Assembly (NCBI RefSeq): GCF_016859285.1
Contig: NC_053403.1
Span: forward strand, 3,602,948 to 3,666,947
Direction of reading: 5' to 3'
From: Xiphias gladius
Taxonomy: Eukaryota > Chordata > Actinopteri > Istiophoriformes > Xiphiidae
Length of the DNA stretch: 64,000 nucleotides
The notes under the pieces were generated by a model. That model saw nothing but the letters and a program-made list of their open reading frames with translations, was not told the DNA's origin and searched no databases. The position numbers and the translations under genes were made by a program. Below are positions 18,028-27,712 of the stretch, one piece after another. Every line of letters starts with the position of its first letter. Position 1 is the stretch's first letter.

Positions 18028-20038
18028 ATGTCTTCGCTTCAGTGTCTGAGACGGTTCGTAAACGAGCGACTAACCGCCGCTGCCGAAGAAATATTCGGAG
18101 CCTTTGAAAAAACCATCGTCGAGTACGAGGAAGAGGTCGCTCGTCAGCGCAGACTGCTGGATATCGTCTGGAAACCCGAAATAAAGTTACACAGGACGGG
18201 TCTGTAAAACCAGAACGGTCTTAATAAATACTAACAAAGGAATGAGGCTGATATTGGACTGATTTCACTGTGTTTTCTCCATCCAGACAACAATAGATCG
18301 GATCTAATTTAGAAACCTAGACTTGAGTAACGAGTTGACTCCAGTAACTTTTTAAAAACAATTTCTAGTCTGTGAAACCTTTATTCTGAAGATTCGGAAA
18401 AGGAGCATTCGCTACCTTTTTCCCGTTTAACCACATTGGACCAGATCTTGATCTAAAACCATTCTAATTGGACTGGTCAAATCTGAATCTGATTATCCCA
18501 GAGAGTCTAAAGACTCTTTAAAACATAGTTTCGGATTTATGCAAAAACAAAAAGGGAGCTTTCACTGCGTTTTTCTATATTAGTCTACAAAAGTCTCTCC
18601 ATTTCATCTCTGATTTCCATGAAGATTTTCTCCTTCTCAATTAAAAACAAAAGTGGAAAAGTTATTTTAAGTCTTTGAAACACAGTCACACAACATCTTT
18701 GTAGATTAAATTTTGTTCACTTACTCTTCTAATTCCTATTTTCAATTACAAAGTCATGTTCTCTCATCTTTCCTTGAGACGTTTCCAAGAGACTTGGACT
18801 TGTAATAAATTTCAAGCCACAAATTGATAGGTTCTGGCAACACTGTTTAACTACTAAATTGCTGTACAATTTTTCCCACACATAGACTTAAATTGGGCAA
18901 GCCAGCCAGGTGTATATTGGTGGCCACCCAAGTATATTTGGAAACCCATTCTAGCATTTTTTTTGTTTTTATTTGTTTATCCGTCCGAGAGAACGATGCA
19001 ATCTCTTAGCCAGTAGAGAATCTCCCCTCGCTCTACCCCTCCCCTACCTGCTCGTTCTGCTGTTGGGGGAAGTGTCTACAGAAGAGTCGCATGTGCTCTA
19101 CAGAGAAACAGGGAGAAAGACAGGTTCTCTGGTATTGTGCTAGAAGACACAGACACAGTGGACATTTTAAATCACCCACCGGGTAAATCTGAGGCAAACT
19201 TCATCATTATCATTTTTCTATTTTCACATTTGTAACCTATTTTTTGTGCCTCTTTGTCCCTCCAGAGCTCCCACAGCAGCATGAATCTAAAGAGGAGGAG
19301 GTTCTCACTGAGCAGTTGCTCTGTGACCAGGAGAGGGACTCCAGTCCGGACAGAGAGGACCCAGAGCCACTACAGATTAAAGAGGAACGGGAGGAAATCT
19401 GCACCAGTCAGGAGGGAGGGCAGCTTGTACTGAAGCAGGAGACTGATACCTTTATGTTGACTCCTGATAATGAGGAAGGTGACCACAGAGAACCAGAACC
19501 AGACATTGACCACCAGCTCCTCTCTCACAACTCTCCTGTAGCTGAGAGCCAAGAGCAGAAAGGAAGCGAACATGTGGACTCAGGATCAACTAGAAATGCA
19601 GAGCCAAAGCCACAGAAGAGACGTCACAAAAACAGGAGTCACAGTAACAATGTATACAACTCTCCCATGTCAAAGATTGACTCTAATACTCACAGAGGTG
19701 AAAAGTCTTTCAAATGTGACACTTGTGGAAAAGCTTTTAAGTATAAGTGTCGATTGAATCAACATCTGAGAACTCACACAGGTGAGAAACCATATTCTTG
19801 TGAAACATGTGAGAAAAGTTTCAGATGTAGACAGAACTTGTTGATCCACATAAGAACTCACACAGGTGAGAAGCCATATATTTGCAAAATATGTGGGAAA
19901 TGTTTTGGGCATAGTAGTGTCTTGAAAGTCCACATAAGAACTCACACAGGTGAGAGGCCGTACCCCTGCAACACCTGTGGGAAAACATTCTGTCAGTCGT
20001 CAGAGTTGAAAAAACATGTAAGAATTCATACAGGTTAA
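18028..20038 (+). CDS. C2H2 zinc-finger protein, copy A (4 fingers)
   Basis: Exon 1 is 18028-18199 (57 codons plus 1 base, donor GTCTGT). Exon 2 is 19266-20038, after CCCTCCAG. Joined, they give 314 residues. Exon 1 encodes the [19 protein letters not shown]-type domain, probably helical and rich in Glu/Arg, found at the start of many percomorph zinc-finger genes. Residues 58-170 are acidic, with two SUMO-consensus sites, IKEE (95-98) and LKQE (113-116). A basic [10 protein letters not shown] (172-181) is a likely nuclear signal. Four C2H2 fingers (206-228, 234-256, 262-284, 290-312) are joined by TGEKPY/TGERPY linkers, and the protein ends HTG. It is expected to be a nuclear sequence-specific DNA-binding regulator; targets are unknown. 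It is the shortest intact array. Decayed fingers follow the stop. Confidence 0.88.
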
Positions 20039-20345
20039 AAGTCGTATATTTACAAAATACATGGGAGAGTTTTCAGATTTAATGGTTTATTGACAAGAGA
20101 AGTCATATCACTGTACCACGTGAAGGAAAAGATGCTTCAATGTGTCTCAGGTGGGAAGGAATATAAGGTCACATACGGACAAGTAGCCTCGTGTTTTTAA
20201 AATATGTGGGAGAGCATTTGGTTCTAGTGGTTCATGGACTAAACACACTGGAACCGACAGAAGTGAAAACCACATAATTGCAGCTCTTGCGGGAAAAGAT
20301 TTTGTCAGAGAATCAGCTTAAACAGGAGAAACCATTGAGATGAAA
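20039..20345 (+). pseudogene. fossil zinc fingers in copy A 3' region
   Basis: After the stop, reading with frame changes still shows finger pieces, such as a CKIHGR-like stretch and a GRAFGSSGSWTKH-like stretch, ending in HTGET words. The same remnants follow copies B, C and D, so the decay predates the duplications. They probably belong to the 3'UTR now. Confidence 0.6.
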
Positions 20346-20933
20346 CTTGAGAGGAGAAGAGTTCAGCAACTGAATGAAACACACTTTCACAACAGCTACA
20401 TCTCTGTAGTTGAATGTATGAAATTTCCCAGTGAGAAGAGGTCACAGTATCTCAGTTTAACGTAGTACATTGTCAACAATGCCATCAGGTTTGGTTAAAC
20501 TACCTTCGTTGTCTCCCTTCATATGACTGTATTACTCATATTCGCAACAGTATTACTTTGAAAATTGTATTGAAATTTCCCAAATCTGGGAAAAAACACG
20601 TTGTGAGTGCAGACTTCCTTCAAATGTAAACGACTGACTTCTTAGATGATTTTTTCTTTTACTATTTTTATACACTACCTCAGTCAAATGACTGGTCTGT
20701 GAATTGTCTGATGTTGAAGCTGAAAAGGTCTCTGGTGCTGTTGGGTCACTGATGTTGTCATCCTGCCAACTACAGTCTTTTCTTTTTGTCCAGAACATGT
20801 CCTTTAATTTTATATTTCTGTGTATTTTTTATGACATCGACTTGATACTGTTTTTATTGTTTCAGGCTTCAAAGGTGAAACAAACACAAGTTGTAGAAGA
20901 TGTTCTACATGGTTTTATAGAAGGTGCCATATA

Positions 20934-20939
20934 AATAAA
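20934..20939 (+). promoter_or_regulatory. poly(A) signal of copy A
   Basis: AATAAA lies in GCCATATAAATAAACTTGAT, about 900 bases after the stop. It is conserved at the matching place in copies B and D. Confidence 0.6.
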
Positions 20940-21539
20940 CTTGATAACTTTTGTGACTGAATTTTAATAAGAAGAATATTTCTTTCAGTGCTGGTTATTC
21001 AGACTGATGTTCCCAAATGATGGGGTGAACGATCAGGGTAACTATGAGCGTCATCAGTCTAAGTGGTAGCAGTGTACACAGTGATCAGTGCAGGAAGGAA
21101 TGTGGGCGACTAAATATTTTACCTGAGTACGACAATGAATGTCCTCAGGTGGCCAAGATTGCATATAACTTAAAGATAGGAAATCTTGAATGCTTCAATT
21201 TAAAAAAAAAAATGCAGGCATATCATTTTATGTTATACATACTAATACATTACTACATTTACCAGGCAAATATTTTAGTCTACTACATTTACTTCCCATC
21301 TGCAGCTACTTTGCTGAATAAAAGTTGACATTCAAAAACACAATGAGCTCATAAAATATGATGCCTTATTAAACTGTCCACTAATACACGAGCTACGTTA
21401 AAAAAAATGAAAATAGCTTCACAGCTGCTACAAAAACCTTACTAACATGTTGAATGCAAGTGTATTTTTACACTGAATTATTGCTGCTTTAACTTATCTG
21501 TATTAAATTCCTCCTGCTTATAGGAGTTTACGGAAAATG

Positions 21540-21830
21540 ATTGGTTACGAAACAGCTCGAAAAGTTGTCATTGAACTGCAGTAGTACAGAAAAAAATAAG
21601 ATAATTTCCCCGTGAAATGAAGCGATTGAGATTAAAAAAAATCTTAACTGAAGAAGGAACAAACGGCTGACTCGCTCGCTCTACCGGAACTTCGCCCTGT
21701 GACACCCGGCGGAAGTAAACAAACAAAAGCAAAGCGCTAGCGTCGTTAGCTCCATGGAAATGTTCAGTTAGCCGGGAGACGGTGGTGTGGTCGGGTCGCA
21801 GGTCAATCTTCCAGCTGCAACGAAGCAGCG
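21540..21830 (+). promoter_or_regulatory. shared promoter/5'UTR block of zinc-finger copy B
   Basis: Near-identical to the block before copy A: inverted CCAAT box at 21540-21544, the GCTGACTCGCTCGCTCT segment, and the five-codon upstream ORF at 21754-21771. Confidence 0.6.
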
Positions 21831-24675
21831 ATGTCTTCGCTTCAGTGTCTGAGACGGTTCGTCGACGAGCGACTAACCGCCGCTGCCGAAGAAATATTCG
21901 GAGCCTTTGAAAAAACCATCGTCGAGTACGAGGAAGAGGTCGCTCGTCAGCGCAGACTGCTGGATATCGTCTGGAAACCAGAAATAAGGTTACACAGGAC
22001 AGGTATGTAAAACCGGAACGGTCTTAATAAATACTAACAAAGGAATGAGGCTGATATTGGAATTATTTCTCTGTGTTTTCTCCATCCAGAGAACAACAGA
22101 CCAGGTCTAACTTAAAAACCCGATATTTATTCTTATCAAACCTGGATTTGATTAACGACTTGACTCCAGTGATTTTACACAGTTTCAGATTTGTAAAAGA
22201 AACCTTTATTCCGTTTGTGAACCTTCTGCCAAAAAGTGAGATTTCACTGCTTTCTTTCAACTCGAGACCACATCGGACCAGGTCCAGATCAAAAAACACT
22301 ATACTTTGACTGGTCAAATCTGGACTAGATTATCGCAGATAGGCTAAGGACTTTTTTTAAAACACAGTTTCAGATTTGTGAAACCTCTATTCTGATCAGG
22401 AAAATAAAAAAAAGGAGATTTCACTGCTTTTTTTCTGTCGAGGTCTATAGAAGTCTAAGTCTCTCCATTTCATTTCTGATTCTCATAAAGGTCTCCTCCG
22501 TCTCAATTGAACTAGACTAGGTCAACACCGAGTATATGGCTGGACCGCCCTTCATCTGTCTGCTTCTCACCTACTGTCAGTGCTCACACATACAGTATTT
22601 TAATACAGCTGAATTCCCAATAAAGCTGTTCTCATTTACATGTTTCTGTTGTCAGACAACGGATCAAATATGAAATAGTAAATGAAACAGTGACTGAGAC
22701 GCGGCCCAGAGAAAGTTAGAAGCGCATTCACGTCTGTGTCAGATGCTATGGGGTCGGTTGAACGAGACGCATCAAGAGGTGGGCCCTCGGAGGGGAGGAA
22801 CGACCTCATGCCGGCGACTCTCTTCTGCAGAAAGTAGCCACAGTTTGTCCAAAAAGCTGCTAGATTTGGCGATAATGGGTGTAATTTCAATTTAGTCACG
22901 TGGCATCTGGCTGACCAATGGTGTAACTTCATCACTCACTCAGTCGTGAAACAATCGCGACTATAAGACTGGCCCCGCTGCTGCAGTCCAGGCAAAAACA
23001 AAAGCGGAGAATTTATTTTAACTCTTTGAAACAGTCACACAACATCTTTTGTAGATTTAATTTTGTTCACTAACTCTTCTACTTCTTCTTTTTTTAATAA
23101 AAATGTGTGGAGGTCTCTCATCTTTCCTTGAGACGTTTCGAAGAGACTTGGACTTGTAATAAATTTCAAGCCGCAAATAGATACGTTCTGGCGATGATGT
23201 TAAACTATTAAATCGCCTTATTTCTGTATTCACAAAAAGAATAAAGACTTCACAAATCAGAAATGATCATAAACAGCCTTTACCCTCTCCCTGTTACTCT
23301 GGTCCAAATTCGACAAGTGTAGTTTTCTTTATATCAACACGGTCCGGTGTGGCCCGGATGGGGAGGGGGGGGGTGAAATCGCCTGGGAGTGTCGCTACAC
23401 TCACGATTTAAAACTTTGGTATACTGCAAAATACAGAGAGATTTACGTGGCGCTGATATGCTCAATCCGCATTGATAGAACTTGTTTGGCTAGTGCTTGA
23501 GTGGAACAAATGGTCATTTATATGTAAAAGTTCCGCCGCTCACATTTTGGTTGTCAGATCAGAATCTAACTTCAGCATTGTCATTTTTTATCATTGCATT
23601 TGTAACCTTTTTCTTGTTTCCATTTTTCCCTCTAGAGCTCCCACAGCAGCATGTATGTAAAGAGGAGGAGGTTCTCACTGACCAGCAGCTCTTAGACCAG
23701 GAGAGGGACTCCAGTCTGGACCAAGAGGACCCAGAGCCACTACAGATTAAAGAGGAACAGGAGGAAATCTGCACCAGTCAGGAGGGAGAGCGGCTTGTAC
23801 TGAAGCAGGAGACTGATACCTTTATGTTGACTCCTGGTAATGAGGAAAGTGACCACAGAGAACCAGAACCAGACATTGACCACCAGCTCCTCTCTAGCAA
23901 CTCTCCTGTAGCTGAGAGCCAAGAGCAGAAAGGAAGCGAACATGTGGACTCAGGATCAACTACAAATGAAGAGCCAAAGCCACAGAAGAGACGTCACAAA
24001 AACAGGAGTCACAGTAACAATGTATACAACTCTCCCATGTCAAAGATTGACTCTAATACTCACAGAGGTGAAAAGTCTTTCAAATGTGACACTTGTGGAA
24101 AAGCTTTTGAGTATAAGTCTGGATTGAATAATCATCTGAGAATCCACACGGATGAGAAACCATATTCTTGCGAAATGTGTGGGAAGTGTCTCAGAACTAG
24201 AAAAGGATTTTTAATCCACATAAGAACTCACACAGGTGAGAAGCCATATATTTGCAACATTTGTGGGAAGAGATTTAGTGACACTCCAACATTGAAAAAG
24301 CATATGCGAGTGCACACAGGTGAGAAGCCATATTCTTGTGAAACATGTGGGAAAAGTTTTGTATGTAGTAGTGACTTGAAAGTCCACATAAGAACTCACA
24401 CAGGTGAGAAGCCGTACCCCTGCAGCAACTGTGGGAAAAGATTTAGAGACACCTCAGCATTGAAAAAGCATATGAGGTTGCACACAGGTGAGAAGCCATA
24501 TTTATGCAAAATATGTGGGAAAAGTTTTGTACGCAGTGGTCATTTGAAAGTCCACATAAGAACTCACACAGGTGAGAAGCCGTACTCCTGCAACACCTGT
24601 GAGAAAAGATTTAGAGACACTTCAGCATTGAAAAAGCATATGAGAACTCACAGAGGTGAGAAGCTGCACTCCTGA
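21831..24675 (+). CDS. C2H2 zinc-finger protein, copy B (7 fingers)
   Basis: Exon 1 is 21831-22002 and exon 2 is 23636-24675, giving 403 residues. The donor is GTATGT, the only one of the four copies with a purine at +3, so this copy should splice best. The acidic linker, IKEE and LKQE SUMO-type sites and basic [10 protein letters not shown] match copy A. Seven intact fingers run from residue 206 to 396 at a constant 28-residue spacing. Two modules alternate: DTxxLKKH fingers and VCS/VRS..LKVH fingers, suggesting growth by duplicating finger pairs. One linker reads TDEKPY instead of TGEKPY. The tail is RGEKLHS. A role as a nuclear DNA-binding factor is inferred from the family. Confidence 0.88.
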
Positions 24676-24905
24676 AACGCCTGAAAGAAAAGATACTTCA
24701 ATGTGTCTCAGCTGGGAAGGAATATAAGGTCACATACGGACAAGTAGCCTCGTGTTTTTAAAATATGTGGGAGAGCATTTGGTTCTAGTGGTTCATGGAC
24801 TAAACACACTGGAACCGACAGAAGTGAAAACCACATAATTGCAGCTCTTGCGGGAAAATGTTTTTGTCAGAGAATCAGTTCACACAGGAGAAACCGTCAA
24901 GATGA
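24676..24905 (+). pseudogene. fossil zinc fingers in copy B 3' region
   Basis: The stop is followed at once by CTGAAAGAAAAGATACTTCA, a corrupted finger start (NACxxK-like), and the GSSGSWTKH-like remnant seen in the other copies. The material is non-coding now. Confidence 0.55.
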
Positions 24906-25499
24906 AACTTGAGAGGAGAAGAGTTCAGCAACTGAATGAAACACACTTTCACAACAGCTACATCTCTGTAGTTGAATGTATGAAATTTCCCAGTGAGAAG
25001 AGGTCACAGTATCTCAGTTTAACGTAGTACATTGTCAACAATGCCATCAGGTTTGGTTAAACTACCTTCGTTGTCTCCCTTCATATGACTGCATTACTCA
25101 TATTCGCAACAGTATTTCTTTGAAAATTGTATTGAAATCACCCAAATCTGGGAAAAAACACGTTGTGAGTGCAGACTTCCTTCAAATGTAAACGACTGAC
25201 TTCTTAGATGAATTTTTTTCTTTTACTATTTTTATACACTACCTCAGTCAAATGACTGGTCTGTGAATTCTCTGATGTTGAAGCTGAAAAAGTCTCTGGT
25301 GCTGTTGGGTCACTGATGTTGTCATCCTGCCAACTACAGTCTTTTCTTTTGGTCCAGAACATGTCCTTTAATTTTATATTTCTGTGTATTTTTTCTGACA
25401 TCGACTTGATACAGTTTTTATTGTTTATGGCTTCAAAGGTGAAACACAAACACAAGTTGTAGAAGATGTTCTACATGGTTTTATAGAAGGTGCCATATA

Positions 25500-25505
25500 A
25501 ATAAA
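25500..25505 (+). promoter_or_regulatory. poly(A) signal of copy B
   Basis: AATAAA is in the same context as in copy A (CCATATAAATAAACTTG). Confidence 0.6.
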
Positions 25506-26089
25506 CTTGATAACTTTTGTGACTGAATTTTAATAAGAAGAATATTTCTTTCAGTGCTGGTTATTCAGACTGATGTTCCCAAATTGATGGGGTGAACGAT
25601 CAGGGTAACTATGAGCGTCATCAGTCTAAGTGGTAGCAGTGTACACAGTGATCAGTGCAGGAAGGAACGTGGGCGACTAAATGCTGTTTTTCTGACCTCG
25701 TGTATTTGTTCTAACAATAAAGCTTTGTAAGGTGATAATGTCAGAAAAACCAGATTCACACTGAAGTCTTATATTCTTCTACAATACTACATTTACCAGG
25801 CAAATATTTTAGTCTACTACATTTACTTGCCAGCTGCAGCTACTTCGCTGAATAAAAGTTGACATTCAAAAACACAATGAGCTCATAAAATATGATGCCT
25901 TATTAAACTGTCCACTAATACACGAGCTACATAAAAAAAAAAAAAAAATTTAAAAATCAAGTACTCTACTTGAGTACAACAATGAAGGTTCTCAGGTGGC
26001 CAAGATTGCATTTAACTTACACAGATATGAACTCTTGAATGCTTCGATTAAAGAAAAAAAAAACTGTTTGAAGGCATTTCATTTTATGC

Positions 26090-26205
26090 TATATATACAG
26101 TTAGGCACATAAGTATTTGGACAGTGAGTGGGTAATTTGGGGAGGACAGTAAACCAAGAAGTCAGTCATATGCAGTGATTCAGCAGCAGGTTTAACTGCA
26201 ATAAG
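26090..26205. mobile_element. Tc1-like terminal fragment
   Basis: ACAGTTAGGCACATAAGTAT then TTGGACAGTGAGTG resembles the terminal inverted repeat of a common fish Tc1-like element. No partner end was found nearby, so it is a fragment. Confidence 0.5.
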
Positions 26206-26322
26206 GGAAATCAAATCCAAGAAATCACAAAGCGGGGTGTGAGGTGGGTTTTATTTGGGTACTAGGAAATCAAATCCAAGAAATCACAAAGCGGGATGTG
26301 AGGTGGGTTTTATTTGGGTACT
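26206..26322 (+). repeat. 59-bp direct tandem duplication
   Basis: Two adjacent copies (26206-26264 and 26265-26322) beginning GGAAATCAAATCCAAGAAAT differ by about one substitution (GCGGGGTG versus GCGGGATG) and a 1-base length change. The duplication must be recent. Confidence 0.85.
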
Positions 26323-26739
26323 AGCATGCATGTGTTTAGAGGGAAACGAGACAACAAATTGCTTTGCAAAGAACGCTGCTCCGGAGGAAAGAAGACACAT
26401 TGCCCTACAATACGGACTGTCAGCATACACCTCAATCATAAAGAAGTCAGTAAAAGAAATGTGGGAGAGTACATGGGAAAAAGAAAAGAAGAGGAGGTCT
26501 TACTTTACAATACAAAGACCAATGGAAGAAGCAAAAAGGTATTTTTCCTTCAAAAGAAAGGATTTAGTTGTCACAACCAGGTTTAGGTTTGGGCATCGTG
26601 GGCTCAGGTGTGAGCTGGCTCTGACTGGGGAGCACCCAGATGGCAAATGTGGGTTTGGAGGCTCAGACACAGTAAGACAAAGCCTGATGCAGCGCAAGAA
26701 TTACTCACTTCAGAGGAGGAAGCTGTTCAAAGACCTTTG

Positions 26740-27528
26740 GAGTAACAGTTGTAGTAGTAGCACTAGTAGTAGTAGCAGTAGCAGTAGCAGTAGTAGTAAC
26801 AGTAGTAGCAGTAGTAGTAGTAGTAGCAGTAGTAGTAGTAGTAGTAGCAGTAGCAGTGGTAGTAGTAGTAGTAGCAGTAGCAGTAGTAGTAATAGTAGTA
26901 GCAGTAGTAGTAGTAGTAGCAGTAGTAGTAGTAGTAGCAGTAGTAACAGTAGTAGTAGTAGTAGTAGTAGTAGTAGCAGTAGCAGTAGCAGTAGTAGCAG
27001 CAGTAGTAGTAGCAGTAGCAGTAGTAGCAGTAGCAGTAGAAGAAGTAGTAGTAGTAGCAGTAGTAGTAGTAGTAGTAGCAGTAGCAGTAGCAGTAGCAGT
27101 AGTAGCAGTAGTAGCAGTAGCAGCAGGAGTAGTAGCAGCACTACTACCACAACTAGCAGCAGTAGCAGTAGTAGTAGCAGTAGCAGTAGCAGTAGTAGCA
27201 GTAGCAGTAGCAGTAACAGTAGTAGTAGTAGCACTAGTAGTAGCAGTAGTAGTAGTAAGGTATTAGTAGTAGTAGTAGCAGTAGCAGCAGTAGTAGTAGC
27301 AGTAGTAGTAATAGTAGTAGCAGTAGCAGCAGTAGTAGCAGCAGTAGTAGTAACAGTAGTAGCAGTAGCAGTAGTAGTAGTAGTAGAAGTAACAGTAGTA
27401 GTAGTAGTAGTAGTAACAGTAGCGGCACTACTACCACTACTAGTACTAGTAGTAGTAGTAGTAGTGGTAGTAGAAGAAGAAGAAGAAGAAGAAGAAGAAG
27501 AAGAAGAAGAAGAAGAAGAAGAAGAAGG
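26740..27528 (+). repeat. very long AGT/AGC/AGA compound microsatellite
   Basis: About 730 bases of mixed AGT and AGC triplets, with AAC, ACT and AGA variants, are followed by about 55 bases of pure AGA. Every frame is open over long distances: Ser, Val/Ala or Gln-like on plus, Leu on minus. Those ORFs are by-products of the repeat. It ends about 70 bases before the copy C 5'UTR block. Confidence 0.95.
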
Positions 27529-27596
27529 GCAGGAAAAGGAACAGTAGAGGGCAGCAATAGGCCAGTTTAGAGTCTAGTCTTTCTACACACAAGAAG

Positions 27597-27712
27597 AAGA
27601 AGTAAACAAAGCAAGGCGCTAGCGTCGTTAGCTCCATGGAAATGTTCAGTTAGCCGGGAGACGGTGGTGTGGTCGGGTCGCAGGTGAATCTTCCAGCTGT
27701 GACGAAGCAGCG
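27597..27712 (+). promoter_or_regulatory. truncated 5'UTR block of zinc-finger copy C
   Basis: Homology to the other copies starts at GAAGTAAACAAAGCAAGGCG. The inverted CCAAT box and upstream half of the shared promoter are absent and the microsatellite is found instead. The five-codon upstream ORF is kept (27636-27653). Confidence 0.65.

Noticed and set aside
26255-27547. 430-codon ORF with long poly-Ser, poly-Val/Ala and poly-Glu runs, and matching poly-Leu ORFs on the minus strand
   Set aside because: All frames are open because the sequence is a triplet repeat. There is no splice context, conserved start or non-repetitive domain.
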